From: Luscinia megarhynchos | Lineage: Eukaryota > Chordata > Aves > Passeriformes > Turdidae | Length of the DNA stretch: 64,000 bases | Direction: 5' to 3' | NCBI GenBank assembly: GCA_034336665.1 | Contig: CM067589.1 | Coordinates: 6,334,420-6,398,419 of the forward strand | Shown here: positions 37,856 through 47,699 of the stretch, piece after piece | How the letters are laid out: the number at the start of each line of letters is the position of its first letter | How positions within the stretch are numbered: position 1 is the first letter of the stretch | Program-made: the position numbers and the translations under genes | Notes under the pieces: model-generated | What the model was told of the DNA's origin: nothing | Seen by the model: only the letters and a program-made list of their open reading frames with translations | The model's database searches: none

Positions 37856-38560
37856 TGTCCTGATTTGAAGGACAGGTGTCTGCCAATAAAGGCAGAAGTT
37901 TTCCTTTGAAATAGAGACCTTAATTCCACTCCCCTCTTTGTTTGGATCAAAGACTCTGAGGCAGAGATAAGCGGGTAGGAATAACAGCTCTTTTACTAAT
38001 ATGTCTAACCGTACAAGCAGAAACAACAGCAGTTGTTAAAATTACCAACAAAACAGAACAGATAACTCGGTCCCAGTCCTTTCTTTAGCTGTGGGCACGC
38101 TCTCTCTGCGCTCGGTCCCAGTGCTCCAGATGGAACAAAGCCCGACAGCTGCAGAGAGCAGGCGGCAGCAGAGACAGGAGGGGGCGGCAGCGGCCACGCC
38201 GATCTCAGGGGAAGAGCGGCTGGAGCGGGCAGCTCCTCGCTCACCGCTGTGTCCAGGTGATCAGCTGTGTCCGCAGAGGCAGGAGGCTGCAGCGGGGCGG
38301 ATGCAGGGCAGTGATCGCAGAGGGTCTGGCTCTCCTGCGTTCGGCCGCATGGCTGGAGATGGGGAAGTCCTCCTTCAATCTCACCGAAACACGAGAGCCC
38401 TCCGAAACACAAGTGCCCCTCCGCCAGCCCAGCTCCCACCGACCCCTTTTGTCCAGAGTCGTCAAAGGTCCTGGGTGTAACCCGGCCAGCTCCATTGGCA
38501 TGATAATGGGAAAAATTCTTTAAACTGACACAGAAATAGAAAAACACTTAACCCCCAACA
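37856..38560 (-). mobile_element. Solo LTR, family B, 5-bp TSD
   Basis: The 705-bp LTR runs from TGTCCTGATTTG to ACCCCCAACA on the plus strand. It is flanked by GGGTG at 37851-37855 and GGGTG at 38561-38565. It is the inverse counterpart of 7438-8146 and has a GC-rich centre. It lies only 21 bp upstream of the first ZNF143-like site of the promoter that follows. Confidence 0.92.
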
Positions 38561-38581
38561 GGGTGGTATACCTACACATTG

Positions 38582-38704
38582 ACTACAACTCCCATCAGGC
38601 CCCACGGCCCCACTGTAATCTATGGATGGCTGGACTATAATTCCCATAATGCCTCACGGCTCCATAGAGCACCATTGAAGTTGGGCCTACAAATCCCATA
38701 ATGT
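38582..38704 (+). promoter_or_regulatory. Three ZNF143/Staf-like sites at 52-bp spacing
   Basis: ACTACAACTCCCATCAGGC starts at 38582, ACTATAATTCCCATAATGC at 38634 and a weaker CCTACAAATCCCATAATGTC at 38686. All resemble the vertebrate ACTACAATTCCCA(G/T)(A/C)ATGC motif bound by ZNF143/Staf at promoters. Equal 52-bp spacing and a shared GCC(C/T)CACGGC word show that the first two lie in tandem-duplicated units. Confidence 0.8.
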
Positions 38705-38718
38705 CACGCACCTTCCCA

Positions 38719-38746
38719 TAACCAATCAGTGCCCCCCACTATAAAA
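38719..38746 (+). promoter_or_regulatory. CCAAT box and TATA box
   Basis: AACCAATCAG near 38719 and TATAAAACCC near 38740 follow the ZNF143-like sites. Transcription would start near 38770, just upstream of an ATG at 38803. The order of sites is that of a typical Pol II core promoter reading to the right. Confidence 0.65.
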
Positions 38747-38802
38747 CCCAATGCTACGGCCGTCCGCGCCCGCATTTCGGTTTGTCTTACAGCCGGTCCG
38801 CT

Positions 38803-41800
38803 ATGGCAGAAGCTGCAAATGTCTTCCTGCAGGATGAGGTGGAGATATTGCCCTCTGGTGTTCCTTCCCCACCATGCAGCTAAGGTCAGGATCCTCTCTT
38901 TGGGTTCCTGGGGCTGATTTTAACATCCCTTAGTGGGTTTTGGAATCCCCCCACTTTTCCTCATTTTTTCCTCAAAATGCCCCATTTTCCCCAGTTTTCC
39001 CCATTTTCCCAAGTTTTCCCCATTTTCTCCCACATTTCCCCCCATATTTCCCATTTTTCCCCCATTTCCCCCTATTTTTTCCCAAAATTCGAATTTTCCC
39101 CCATTCCCCCATATTTCTTTTTCCCCCATTTCTCTGAATTTCCCACATTTTTCCCTCCATTCTCCCCCAATTTTTCCCAATTTCCCCCAAAAATTCTTGA
39201 TTTTTCCCCCAAAATCCTATTTTATTTCCCTCATTTTCCCCAGTTTCCCCATTTTCCCCCAAAATCCCCCATTTGCACCCCATAATTACAATTTTCTCAA
39301 TTTTTCCCCATTCCCCCCATTTTTCTCAATTCTCCCTCATCTTCCCCCTTTTCCCACCCATTTTCCCCCAAATCCCCCATTTTCCCTGTTCCCCCATTTC
39401 CCCCTGTTTTTCCCATTTTTCTCCCAAAATTCCCCAAATTCTTCATTTTCCAATTTAGCCAATTTTAACCATTTTCCCTCCAATTTCCCCCCATTTTTTC
39501 CTCCATTTTCCCCCAATTTTTGCCTTTTCCCCCATTTTTCCCCCCAAAATCTCCTGTTTTCCCCCATTTTGCTCAAAATCCACGTTTTCCCGCCCCCCCC
39601 CCGCCCCCATTTCCCCTCTCTCTCCTGAGGTTGCCACTGATCCAGGCAGAGCTGGACATGTTTTGGAGGGCCCTGAGCCAGGGCGTGCAGGAGTGTGAGA
39701 GGAGCCCCCCAAATCATCGCAATCGACCTCAAAATTGCCCCAGAGGAGGCAAACGGTGAGTGATGGGATTTGGGGCATTTTGGATAATTTTTGGAGATTT
39801 TGGGGGTGGATTTGGGATATTTTGGGGTATTTTTGGGATGATTTGCGGTGGGTTTTGGATTATTTGGGACAATTTTGGGTTATTTGGGGTGATTTTAGGT
39901 TGATTTTGGGAGAGATTTGGGGCGATTTTGGGGAACATTTTGGGATATTTCAGGTTGAGTCTTGGGTTGATTTTGGAATATTTTGGGTTGATTTTTGGGT
40001 TGATTTTGGGACATTTCAGGTTGATTTGGGAGTGATTTTGAACGGTTTTTGGGATATTTTGGGTTGATTTTGGGGATATTTTGGGCTGATTTTTGGGTGA
40101 TCTTTTGCACCTCCTCTTTGCCCCCACCAGGAGGTGCCGTGTGGAACTGAGCTCTGTGAAGGAGCAGGTGATTGCACCAGTATGGCCCAGTATAAACCAG
40201 TATAGACCAGTACAGACCAGCATGGACCAGTACAGACCAGTAACCCCCCAGTAACCCCTTACTGCCTTCCCAGCACAAACCAGTACAGACCAGTAACCTG
40301 CTAGGAACCCTCCCGTAATCCCCCGGTGTTCTCCCATTGCTCCCAGTACAAACCAGTGACGTCCCAGTATATCCCAGTATAACCTGGTTCCCACCCAGTC
40401 CATCCCAGTCCCTCCCACTATCCACCAGTCCCCTCCTAGTCCCTCCCAGTTCCCTCCCAGTATAAACCAATCCCTCCCAGTTTGTCCATGTTCCTTCCCA
40501 GTATAACCCATCCCCTCTCCGTATAAACCAGTCCCTTCCAGTGTAAACCAGTCCCTTCTAGTTTATCCCAGATGCCTCCCAGTTTGTCCCAGTTGCTCCC
40601 AGTAATCCCAAACCCCAAACCAGTATAAACCAGTAACCCCAAAGCCCTTTCCAGTCCCTCCCAGTCCCTCTCAGTTTTCTCCCAGTACAAACCAGTGCCT
40701 CTCAGTTCATCCCAGTAACGGCCAGTTACCGCCAGATGGAGTTCCATCCCAGTCCCTCCCAGTCCCCTCCCAGTATATCCCAGTATAACCCAGTTCCATC
40801 CCAGTCCTTCCCAGTTCATCCCAGTATAAACTAGTTCTCTCCCAATCCCTCCCAGTTCATCCCAGTCCCCTCCCAGTATATCCCAGTATAGCAAGTCCCT
40901 CCCAGTCTCACCCCTGTCTCTGATTGGCTGCAGGTTGTGGGCTTGGCCTCTACCACACTGGAGGAGGAAGAGGAAGATGAGAAGGAGGAGGAGGAAGAGG
41001 AGGAGCAGGAGGAGCAGAAGGAGGAAAGGGAGGGCCTGAAAGGGAGGGGCTCAAAGAAGATGGGAGGGCTCAAAGAGTGGTGAAGGGATGGGACCTAAGG
41101 GGGAGGGAGCTAAAGTGAGTGAGGGCTCAAAGAGTGGGGGAGGGGCAGGGCTTAAACTGAGGGGGAGGAGCCTGAGGAAGGGGAGGGGGCTTAGAGAGAA
41201 GGGGCGGGGTTTGTAGAGTGGGGGGAGGGGATGGAGGAAGGGTCTGAGGGCTGGGGGAGGGGCTTGGAGAGGGAAGGGGCCTGAGGTGTGGGGAGGGGGC
41301 TTGGAGGGGGGATGGGCTTGGGGAAGGGAGAAGGGCTTGATGGTTGGGAAGGGGGAGGGTTGGAAAGAGTGGGGGAGGGGCATGAGGAAGCCTCAAAGAA
41401 GATGTGGGAGGGGGCTTAAAGAGAGGGGGAAGGGTTTGAGGAGTGGGGGAGGGGCAGGATTGGGGGAGTGGCTTAGAAAGAAGGGTCTAAAGGGTGGGGA
41501 GGGGCTTAGGGGGGGTGTCAAAATGTCAAGGAAGGGCGAGGGAGGGACTCCAAAGAGTGGGGGAGGAGCTTAGGGAAGGACTTGAGGGGTAGGGGAGGGG
41601 CTTGAACAGATGGGGAACAGTCCCACCGATGGTTCTCAGGGGTTGATGGGCATGTCCAAACCCCCACCCCCACCGTCCCCCTTTCTGACCCATCTCCACC
41701 AGGGGGCACTGCTGTCCCGAGTGACTATCTTGAAAAAGGAGCTCAGCTCAGGGCCGCTGTTCGCGTGCCAGAGGCCAGTGCCTGAGTCCAAGGGGCCTGG

Positions 41801-44800
41801 ATCCCTGGGGGCAGGGCCTCCTTCCCAAAGGGTGCAGCCTGGAGCCCTGAGGGCAGAGCCTGGAGCCCAAGCCACCCCTCCTCTATTCAAAGGGCTTGTG
41901 TTTGGCCTTTGCGAACCTTCTCCCCCACCTGTGATTCATGGCCGGATCCTTCCAATGAATCTGGATGTGGTCCAGTCTCCAGGGTGTCATCCACCAATGA
42001 TGAACAGGGTGAGGGGCCAGGCGAGGCAGGTAGAGGTTGGGGTGTGGGGAAGAAGGATGAGACACCTTCAGGGAAGAGGGAACCACAGAATATGAAGGTA
42101 TTAAGGGAAGGGGAATTGGAGGGAATTTTAGGGTGTGGATGATACAGCTATCAATAAAGCTATCTTCGGAACCTCTGCTGCAATCCCAGATCTTATTCCT
42201 AGCTAGGAAGGTCTGCAAGCGAAGATGAACCTCACTAAAGAGCTGCCTGCCTAATTGTTAGGCATCGCTTGCACTAAGACCTTGGAGCTGAATTCTGCCT
42301 CGAGGCACCCAGGAGTTATCTGGGTTCTGTGGCAGCCAGGAGCCAAAACCATCCTACCTCCGGCAGCTACATTAGGAGGATTTTTTGGGAATTTTTCCAT
42401 AATTTTGGGGGGAATTTTGGGAGTTTTTTTGAATTCTGGGGGGAGTTTTGAGGGGGAATTTGGGGAAATTTTTGTGAGGTTTTGAGGGAATTTTGGGGGA
42501 GATTTGTGGAAGCTTTAGAGAAAATTTGATTTGAGGGGATTTGAGGAAAATTTGGAGGAAATTTGAGGGAATTTTGGGTAATTTGGCATAAATTGGGGGA
42601 TTTGGTTTGGAGGAATTTTTGGGGAATTTTGGAAATTTTTGAGAATATGGGAGGAGATTTGAAGGGATTTAGGGAAATTTTGGGGGAAAATTGGGGAATT
42701 TTGGGGAAATATGGCAAAATCTGGAGAAAATTGGGGGATTTTAGGGGAAATTGGGGAATTTTGAGAGGAGCTTTAAGGGGATTTGGGGAGTTTTTGGGAG
42801 GTTTTGAGGGAATTTTAGGAAATTTGGGGAAAAAATTGGGGTATTTGGGGTGGAATTTTTGAGAGATTTTTAAAGAATTTTTGGGGAAATTCAGGGGGAA
42901 ATTTGGGGAATTTTGGGGATGTTTGGGTAAATTGCCCTTTTTTTTTTGCCCACCCCCTGTAGTCTGGGTTTAGCCTGCCCCCTCTGGAATGAAGCCCCTT
43001 CCCCTTTTGGGTCCAAGCCTCACCCACCAGGGCTAAGCCCCACCACAGTGCATTAACATCCCCCACCACCACCTCAAGCACTCGGGATCCCCCCTAAAAA
43101 TGCACTTTCACACCTGGGAGGCACCAAAACTTCAGGGAATTCCCCCCCCAAAAATGCACTTTCACACCTAGGAGGCCCCAAAATTTCGGGGGACTCCCCC
43201 CAAAAAATACACTTTGATATCAGGGACTGCTCTAAAAAAATTGGGGAGACCCCACAAATTGAGGACCCCACCCCAAAAAATCAGGGACTCCCCCAGAGTT
43301 CCCCCAAAAATTTGGGATGCCTGGAAAGGGACCCCCAAAAAAAGGGGAGACCTCCAAAAATTGTGGGGGGAAGGGAGAGTTTAGAGTTCCCCCTGCCCGG
43401 ATTTTGGGGGTCTCCAATGTTCCCAAATTTTTGGGGTCTGTCACAGTGTGACTTCGATTTTGCCAATTTTAATATATTTAATTTCTTTTAGAGATAGGAT
43501 TTAGGAGTAAAGACAACGCAGGCTTAAAACTTAAAAGGATATAAGAAGAGATTTATTAATAACACAAAAAAAGAATTCAGAATAAGGTTTCTAGATTATT
43601 CCCTCCTCCCTTCATTCCACATTCCTTAACAACATACAGAGAACACTTCAGTCAGTTATCTACTTAAATAATCATTTCAGTTCACTTTAGAGAGAAAAGT
43701 TCCCTTTTTAACTATGGCTTAGAGAGTGTCTTCACCTTCACAATCTACATCCGTCTGGGAAATACTGCAGATTATGAATTCCTCTCATTTTCACAGTCCT
43801 TCCAGAGCTGTGCTATGGGTTATGATGCACACATGGGTACTACCTTTAAAGGCAGGCTACTGAAAAACAAAATTCTCTTCATCTCCTTCTGTATCACATG
43901 TCTCTGTTCATATTCCAGTCCCAAAACAGAGAGATCTCTATTTCCCCAAGGCAAAAAGTCTTCTTCTCAAGCACACAAACCTCCCCAAGTTTAAAGGAAC
44001 CTCCCCAGTTTAAAGGAATGTTAGTGTAGTCACATTCCCCTTATAGCCCCACAAAAAAGGTTTTCAGCTAATTATCAGTTGCATCTTTTCAATCTCTTCC
44101 CATCAGGAATTTTATCTGCATTCCACTGACTTCTATGGACTCCATTCTTTATTTCTTCTCATGCAGGGGAGCTCAGGAGATCGAGAATCTTATCCAGGCA
44201 TGAAAAGAGTTAAAATTGTATCCAGGTCGTGAGTAAGCCAGGCCAGGCTGTTGCTGGAAAAACTCTGAGCCACGTGCATCCTCTGGGGCCTCTCTTCTCA
44301 GAATGGGGCAGGGGGGGAAGGGAGAGCCTTTGGGGGCTGCCCCATCCCCACTCGGCCATGCCACGTGGAGAGATGAGCAGAGCTGAGCCGAGCGCCCTCA
44401 GGAGAGTCCACCCCTCCCCCCTTGCGTGTGCAACCAGCACAGGGTCTCACCCTCCTGGATTTCGGGACTCCCCTACACACTGAAATAATGGACATGTACA
44501 TACATCTGCTGGGGGGTCCTGGATTTCTTGGTATTTCCAGAAAATTCCCTGGAAAATTCACAAAAATTCCCGAAAAACCTCAAAATTCCACAAGAAATTC
44601 CACAAAAAATTGTTCCCAAAAAATCCCCAAAATTTCCTGAAAAATTCACGAAATTTCCCAAAAATTAACAAAATTCCTAACAAAATTCCCCCCAAAAGTC
44701 CCAAAAAGTTCCTCAAAATTAGCCAAAATTTCCACCAAATTCCAACCCTGGGATCCCCAAACAGCCCCTAAAATTTCACAAAACATTCCCAGGAAAATCC

Positions 44801-45705
44801 CTGAAAAATTCCCTCCAAGATCTCTAAATATTTAAAAAAAAAAAAAAATCCCAAAAATTTCTGCAAAAATTTCCCAAAATTTTCCAAAAAATTCCGGAAA
44901 ATCTCCCCAGATTCCAACCCTGGGATCCCCAAAAATTACCTAAAACTACCCCGAAATTTCCCCTCAAAATCCCCCCTAAAATTTCCCCAAAAATTAAAAA
45001 AAAATTCCCCTAAAAATTCCCAAAAACATTGCCATAAAAAATTATCCAAAAATTGTCCCCACAAATTCTGTCAAATTACTCAAAAAATTCCCCAAATTCT
45101 AACCCTAGGGTCCCAAAAAATTCCCCAAAATTCCCTGAAAATTTTCCTTCAAAATTCCTGAAATTTTGAAGGGTTTTTTGGAATTCTGGGGGGAATTTTC
45201 AGGGCACTTTTGAGCATTCAGGGGAACTTTGAGGGGGAATTTAGGGAGATTTTGGGGAAATTTTGGGGGAGATTGTGGGGGAATTTGGGGAGTTTAAGGA
45301 ATTTTGTGGGTATCCTTGGGGGATCTGGGGGAAATCTGGAGATTTTGGGGGGTCCTGGGAGGATTTTGGAGAAATTTGAGGGGATGCTGGGAGTATTTGG
45401 GGATTTTTGGGGGGTCAGGAGGGATTTTGGGGGGTTCCTGAGGGAATTTTGGGGCTGTGGGACTCAAAGTTTGGGGGGTTTTGGCTTTGAGAATAAATTT
45501 TGGGGTCATTTTGAGGTGGACTTGGGGTTTGGGGGCTTCTTGAGCTCTGAGCTCATTTTCGTGGTGCCAGGAATGCTGGGAGGCCATGGGGGAGGTGTGG
45601 GCAGCGTTCTGCCCCATCCTGGCCCAGATGAGGCAGTGCCTGGAGCATCTGCAATCGCATCTAGGCAGGAAGGAGACAAATGGATGGAAGCCAGGTATCC
45701 AATAA
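38803..45705 (+). CDS. Putative multi-exon gene, unidentified
   Basis: Candidate exons after the promoter are 38803-38838 or longer (MAEAANVFLQDE start), 39646-39755 (AELDMFWRALSQGVQ, donor CG/GTGAGTG), 40131-40167 (RCRVELSSVKEQ, joins exon 2 in phase), 40934-about 41080 (VVGLASTTLE, then a long Glu-rich acidic run), 41703-about 41830 (GALLSRVTILKKELSSG) and a last exon 45571-45705 (ECWEAMGEVWAAFCPILAQM, ending TAA). Exons 3, 4, 5 and the last begin in compatible phase 0 after good CAG acceptors. The donors of exons 1, 4 and 5 are weak or missing, so the chain is uncertain. The pieces look helical or coiled-coil with an acidic segment, suggesting a nuclear or cytosolic protein. Introns are almost entirely simple repeats plus LTR insertions. 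I cannot name the gene, and it could be decayed. Confidence 0.4.
38935..39605. repeat. Pyrimidine-rich degenerate repeat intron
   Basis: About 670 bp of CCCCATTTTCCCCAA-like words in units of roughly 10-15 bp, almost without G on the plus strand. Open frames of FPHFP or KWGENG type across it are artefacts. Confidence 0.9.
39760..40110. repeat. G/T-rich degenerate repeat intron
   Basis: About 350 bp of GGGATATTTTGGGTTGATTTT-like words, with the opposite strand bias to the intron before it. Confidence 0.88.
40175..40915. repeat. CCAGTATAAACCAGT degenerate tandem repeat
   Basis: About 740 bp of 10-11 bp units on the theme CCCAGTATAAACCAGTCCCT. The minus strand is open for up to 260 codons as W-G-x-T-G-x-Y repeats because of this periodicity. 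It is an intron array, not a gene. Confidence 0.9.
41085..41625. repeat. Purine-rich degenerate repeat intron
   Basis: About 540 bp of GGGGGAGGGGCTTAAAGAGTG-like units of about 20 bp. Confidence 0.88.
42134..42374 (+). mobile_element. LTR, family E copy 3, U3-deleted
   Basis: It starts TGTGGATGATACAGC like copy 2 and jumps directly to CAATAAAGCTATCTTCGGAACC, the region of the polyadenylation signal, then ends GGCAGCTACATTA. The promoter-bearing part of U3 (over 300 bp) is missing. Confidence 0.68.
42376..42935. repeat. GGGAATTTTGGGG degenerate repeat intron
   Basis: About 560 bp of 10-14 bp units of G runs and AATTTT. A long open frame in each direction is a by-product. Confidence 0.9.
43080..43436. 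repeat. CCCCCAAAAATGCACTTTC repeat
   Basis: Three or four diverged units of 60-65 bp (CAAAAATGCACTTTCACACCT(G/A)GGAGGC...) followed by shorter C/A-rich words. LTR-C copy 2 is inserted at its right end. Confidence 0.75.
43439..44441 (-). mobile_element. Solo LTR, family C copy 2, 5-bp TSD
   Basis: The 1003-bp LTR is flanked by GGGTC at 43434-43438 and GGGTC at 44442-44446. Edges are TGTCACAGTG and CAACCAGCACA. It is very similar to 10955-12320 from the left edge through TCCAGGTCGTGA, but its GC-rich U3 segment is short. It sits in an intron of the putative gene, in antisense orientation. Confidence 0.92.
44500..45540. repeat. Paired C/A-rich then G/T-rich repeat intron
   Basis: From 44500 to about 45165 the plus strand is AAAATTCCCCAAAA-like. 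From about 45175 to 45540 it switches to GGGGGAATTTTGGGG-like. The two halves are approximate reverse complements in word content. Confidence 0.85.
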
Positions 45706-45877
45706 TAGTCCCTGGGTTATCCCAGAAACCCCAAAATGCCCAAATCCTGACCAAAATACTCAAAATCTCCAAACCCAGGCAAAAATACCCAAAGCCAGCC
45801 CAAAGTTGTTCTCAAAACCCATCCTAAAACCCTAAAATGCCCAAATGGAGCCCAGAGCGGGGCTCAGCTGCCTCCCC

Positions 45878-46290
45878 TCAGGTGCATATTAAAAGGGACA
45901 TGCAGCAGGACGACCGGGATGTCTGAACCTTCCAAGTACCTCAGCCAGTGGAAAACGGAGAGGGAGATGTGGCCGGGAAAATCAGGATAAAAAAGGAGGC
46001 TGTGTTTTACAGATTCCATGGCAAATGCCGCAGGGTTTCTCCCTTTCTTCATCAATAAAGACACTTTTATAGGACTCCTCTGTCTCTTTCGTGCACACAA
46101 ACCTCTGGCAATGTCAATTTTCCCAGACACAGGGCAGCCACCTCTGTGCTACCCACAGGAACCGGGACGAGCCAGCGCTGCTCCGGAGCGGCTCCTGCCG
46201 AGGCCCCCGCGGGAAGGAGACCGCGGGCAGCCGCTCCCGCAGCGCCCCCAGCCCAGCGGCAACACGGCCCGGGCATGGCACAACAAACCT
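45878..46290 (+). repeat. Repeat D, copy 1 (inverted pair with 54.6-55.0 kb)
   Basis: The reverse complement of this block recurs at about 54580-54985 with very few differences. In this orientation it has an A-rich TATA-like GGATAAAAAAGG near 45984 and AATAAAG near 46052, then a GC-rich part. That order looks like an LTR promoter and polyadenylation region, but no edges or TSD were found. The open frame on its minus strand is shared by both copies. Confidence 0.8.
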
Positions 46291-46419
46291 GCCAGAGGCG
46301 AGAGAGGAGATGCCTTACGTGCCCCCATACTGACAAGCAGGGCTGGCTTTGAAGAGATGTCAGTGGAGTTCGGAAATGAAGCAGAAATATGTATTTCCCT
46401 AATAAGCTGAAGACTTCCA

Positions 46420-47440
46420 TAAATGTTTTCCCTCAGTAGGATGTAGCTGAGGAATCTGGGGACCATTGCTGCAGCCAGCCTCTCTGAGAGGGGAAAGTGA
46501 AAAACCAGTCCAAGTGCAACAAATGCGTGGACAATAAAGGGATCTGAAGGGGTTCAAGGGTAGGAGGGAATTTTTTGTCTCTCTATTGTTGTTTCTCGAT
46601 TAAGATTTACATGTCAGAACCAGGAAAGCACACCTCCAGATCACACATGGGACCTTTTTCTCCGTACTTGGGCAACAGAACATGTGGGCAGTACAGTTGT
46701 GCAAACAAAGACATGTGCCAAGCCCACTGCACTGAAGGGAAGAAATAAAAATACCAGTTATTTAAAACACGTGTTTTAACAGAGGGACTGAGTTCTCCTC
46801 TGCCTCTGTGCTCTGCTGACATCGAGGAGGGAGATGAAAAACCTCGTTGGACCATCAGGCTGGCCCCAGCCCCCAGGGGATGGAGGGGCTCTGCTGCACT
46901 GGCCCATGGACTCTCTGGGTCACTCACTGGCACCTGCTCCATCTCTCACCGTCACCCCTGATGTCACATACACCTCTCCACCCCAGCAAGGTCCTGGGGA
47001 GCAGAACACAGCTGCAGGAGAAGCTGGTTGGAATTCCCAACCCTTCCCTAGCAGGAAGAAGTACAATTTTGGTTCAAACAGAGGGGCAAGGCAAGCGGCT
47101 GCAGTGTTGTGATAGCTGTGGGATGCTTCTCGCATGGCTGAGCCTCATCTGCATGTCGTTGCAGCATCTCCTGGGTGCAGTGGCAGATGACAACCATAAA
47201 ATGACAGGATTCAGACAAATCAACTCCATGCCAGCAAGGCTGCAGCTTTTTCTCCTTCTCATGCCCCTCTCTGCACCCTTCTTCCCTGCCTCCCCTCTTC
47301 AAATGCATCCAAAAGTTTCCAGCCCAGATGTCCCAAATTTAGGGATGAGCAGTGTTCCCAGCATTTTTGCTTTGCAAGGGGGATAGAGGGATACAGAATA
47401 GCAAGGGGCTGCTGTCACCCAGTCCCATCCCATTGCCCAG
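46420..47440. other. No assignable gene
   Basis: Mixed sequence with open frames on both strands and no recognisable domain. Confidence 0.35.
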
Positions 47441-47548
47441 GTTTGCACGAGGTCTCCAAACCCTGAAGAGAAATGCCAGCTCCTGCCTGGAGGTCTTCCA
47501 CTCCCTGAGCAATTACAGTGACCTGATCTGGGTGGTGGAGCACTGGGT
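47441..47548 (+). other. Candidate exon, unidentified
   Basis: CCATTGCCCAG precedes an open segment containing RGLQTLKRNASSCLEVFHSL and DLIWVVEHW, then TGG/GTGAGG. It looks like a helical coding exon with an N-glycosylation sequon and good splice sites. It could be a further exon of the upstream unidentified gene or a separate one. Confidence 0.35.
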
Positions 47549-47699
47549 GAGGAGGGTCCAGTGCCCTTGGGGAGATAAGGCCAGGAAGTCAGAAGGTCAG
47601 AATGTCTTATCAACTTGTTCAGAAGCAGAGTCAAGCCCTTCAAACACAAGCCCTCGAGAGAGAGGAGATAATCTTCCCTCAAGCATCAGGCCCATTTCA

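Noticed and set aside
38933..39628. Plus-strand 231-codon FPHFP-rich frame
   Set aside because: A translation of a C/T-rich degenerate repeat.
39729..40894. Minus-strand open frames rich in W-G-x-T-G-x-Y
   Set aside because: A by-product of the CCAGTATAAACCAGT intron repeat, with no domain or splice evidence.
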